Of a stretch of 64,000 nt of DNA, positions 63,290 through 64,000 are shown in pieces. Within the stretch, counting starts at the first letter, position 1, and each line of letters opens with the position of its first letter. The stretch is from an uncultured Eubacteriales bacterium. GTDB taxonomy: Bacteria; Bacillota; Clostridia; Peptostreptococcales; Anaerovoracaceae. The stretch is taken from positions 1 through 64,000 of the forward strand of contig CACWSO010000010.1 in the NCBI GenBank assembly GCA_902763505.1, in the 5' to 3' direction. A model generated the notes under the pieces. That model made no database searches. It was not told where the DNA came from and saw only the letters and a list, made by a program, of their open reading frames with translations. A program made the position numbers and the translations under genes.

Positions 63290-63318
63290 TTGACACAATT
63301 GGGCGGAATTGTTATAGT
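63290..63318 (+). promoter_or_regulatory. hisD promoter with inverted repeat in its spacer
   Basis: TTGACA (63290-63295), 17-base spacer, TATAGT (63313-63318). ACAATT-GGGCGG-AATTGT (63295-63312) fills the spacer exactly, a likely repressor operator. Confidence 0.7.
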
Positions 63319-63376
63319 AGCCTTATGATTTAATTATTTATTCAGATAAAGCAATAAAGCACCGAAGGAGAAGAGG

Positions 63377-64000
63377 ATGATTAAGGTATTAAAGAAAGGC
63401 GATTATGCACTGGACGATGTTCTCATCAGAGACAGATCAGGCAGAGATGTGAGCCAGGTCGTAGCAGACATCATTTTTGGCGTTAAGATGGGAGGAGATC
63501 CAACCCTCATCAACTACAGCCAGACGTTTGATGGTCCGATTGGCGGAGCGCTCGAGCTCACAAAGGAGGAAATTGATGCTGCAGTTGCAGAGGTACCGGA
63601 AGAGGTTATGGAGACCCTTCAGGAAGCAGCTGACAGGATCGCCTTTTATCATAAAGCACAGCTTAGAGAGGGATACACACTCAAAGAAGACGGCGTGACA
63701 CTTCGTCAGAAGGTAGTGCCTCTTAAGAGAGTAGGACTCTACATTCCGGGCGGCACAGCGGCCTATCCATCGACAGTTCTGATGAACGCCGTTCCTGCCA
63801 AAATCGCGGGAGTAGAGGAAATCGTCATGGTTTCACCACCGACAGCCAACGGCACCATTGCGCCTGTCATTTTGGCAGCAGCCAAAATCGCCGGCGTCGA
63901 CAGAGTGTTCAGAATCGGCGGCGCACAGGCAATCGCAGCACTTGCCTATGGAACGAAGAGTGTGCCTAAAGTGGATAAAATCGTTGGTCCGGGTAACGCA
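63377..64000 (+). CDS. hisD: Histidinol dehydrogenase, N-terminal part (runs off the window)
   Basis: 208 codons are present, without a stop. AAGGAG and GAGG precede the ATG. VPLKRVGLYIPGGTAAYPSTVLM and RIGGAQAIAALAYGTKSVPKVDKIVGPGN are represented by the GLYIPGGTA and GGAQAIAALAYGT motifs of HisD. It catalyses the last two oxidations of histidine synthesis. Its position after the hut operon puts synthesis and breakdown side by side; other his genes presumably follow. Confidence 0.96.
   Translation, partial: MIKVLKKGDYALDDVLIRDRSGRDVSQVVADIIFGVKMGGDPTLINYSQTFDGPIGGALELTKEEIDAAVAEVPEEVMETLQEAADRIAFYHKAQLREGYTLKEDGVTLRQKVVPLKRVGLYIPGGTAAYPSTVLMNAVPAKIAGVEEIVMVSPPTANGTIAPVILAAAKIAGVDRVFRIGGAQAIAALAYGTKSVPKVDKIVGPGNA

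Noticed and set aside
1-64000. tRNA, rRNA, insertion sequence, prophage or CRISPR
   Set aside because: No T-loop-like motifs, transposase or phage genes, or spaced repeats were found on reading both strands. Short degenerate elements could be missed without a covariance search.

Overview
The window is a chromosomal segment of an anaerobic, Gram-positive-type bacterium (Bacillota, class Clostridia). A relative of the amino-acid-fermenting Eubacteriales / Anaerovoracaceae group is my best guess, but no rRNA is present to settle it. The evidence is the gene order around the replication origin (rpmH-rnpA-yidD-yidC-jag-mnmE-mnmG-rsmG-parA-parB on one side, dnaA-dnaN-recF-gyrB-gyrA on the other). 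An LtaS-type sulfatase, DivIC, GdpP, a DnaD-type replication protein, an oxygen-independent histidine-to-glutamate pathway, ferredoxin-type proteins and late cobalamin assembly genes also fit.

Layout. The origin lies near 44.4-46.3 kb and genes mostly point away from it: left-arm genes are on the minus strand and right-arm genes on the plus strand. From the left: rpmE, a DUF362 iron-sulfur protein, a TatD nuclease, a secreted Fn3/CHAP/transglutaminase-like protein and metG (0.1-6.5 kb). A cytidylate-kinase-like gene is followed by a cobalamin late-assembly cluster, cobC-cobU-like-cobU-cobS-cobT, with an iron-sulfur protein (6.6-11.7 kb). Then come a heptad-repeat protein, a small unknown protein and HU (11.7-12.8 kb), followed by larE, a phosphohexomutase, a GntR regulator and ispE (12.9-17.1 kb). 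A long minus-strand run of envelope and replication genes follows (17.2-31.0 kb): Ig-like membrane protein, tadA, acetyltransferase, LtaS-like, rsmA, divIC-like, M23 peptidase, DnaD/DnaI-N fusion, dnaB, rplI, gdpP, rpsR, ssb, rpsF. Envelope and nucleotidyltransferase genes fill 31.1-33.4 kb. A small plus-strand island (33.5-35.3 kb: degenerate shikimate-kinase-like, DUF2148, plsC) runs against the fork. Then an MFS transporter, trpS, gyrA, gyrB, recF, dnaN and dnaA.

Right of the origin, the RNA-processing, membrane-insertion and segregation genes are followed by a CofE-like ligase. Next is a complete histidine degradation operon (hutH-hutU-hutI-fchA-ftcD plus a GntR-type regulator), and then the start of hisD, which runs off the window. 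Histidine would be converted to glutamate, with the formimino carbon passed to tetrahydrofolate. The cobalamin genes could serve B12-dependent glutamate fermentation, but that link is inference.

The most unusual points are: a DnaD protein carrying the zinc-containing N-terminal domain of the helicase loader DnaI with no AAA+ domain anywhere next to it; an M23 endopeptidase with a cytoplasmic charged helix of about 200 residues; two CobU-family genes that overlap by four bases; a DnaA-trio array between dnaA and dnaN; parS nested in a terminator-like hairpin; a GdpP without its membrane anchor; a HutH with Ser-Ser-Gly in place of Ala-Ser-Gly; and a perfect inverted repeat filling the spacer of the hisD promoter. 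No tRNA, rRNA, CRISPR array, insertion sequence or phage gene was seen.
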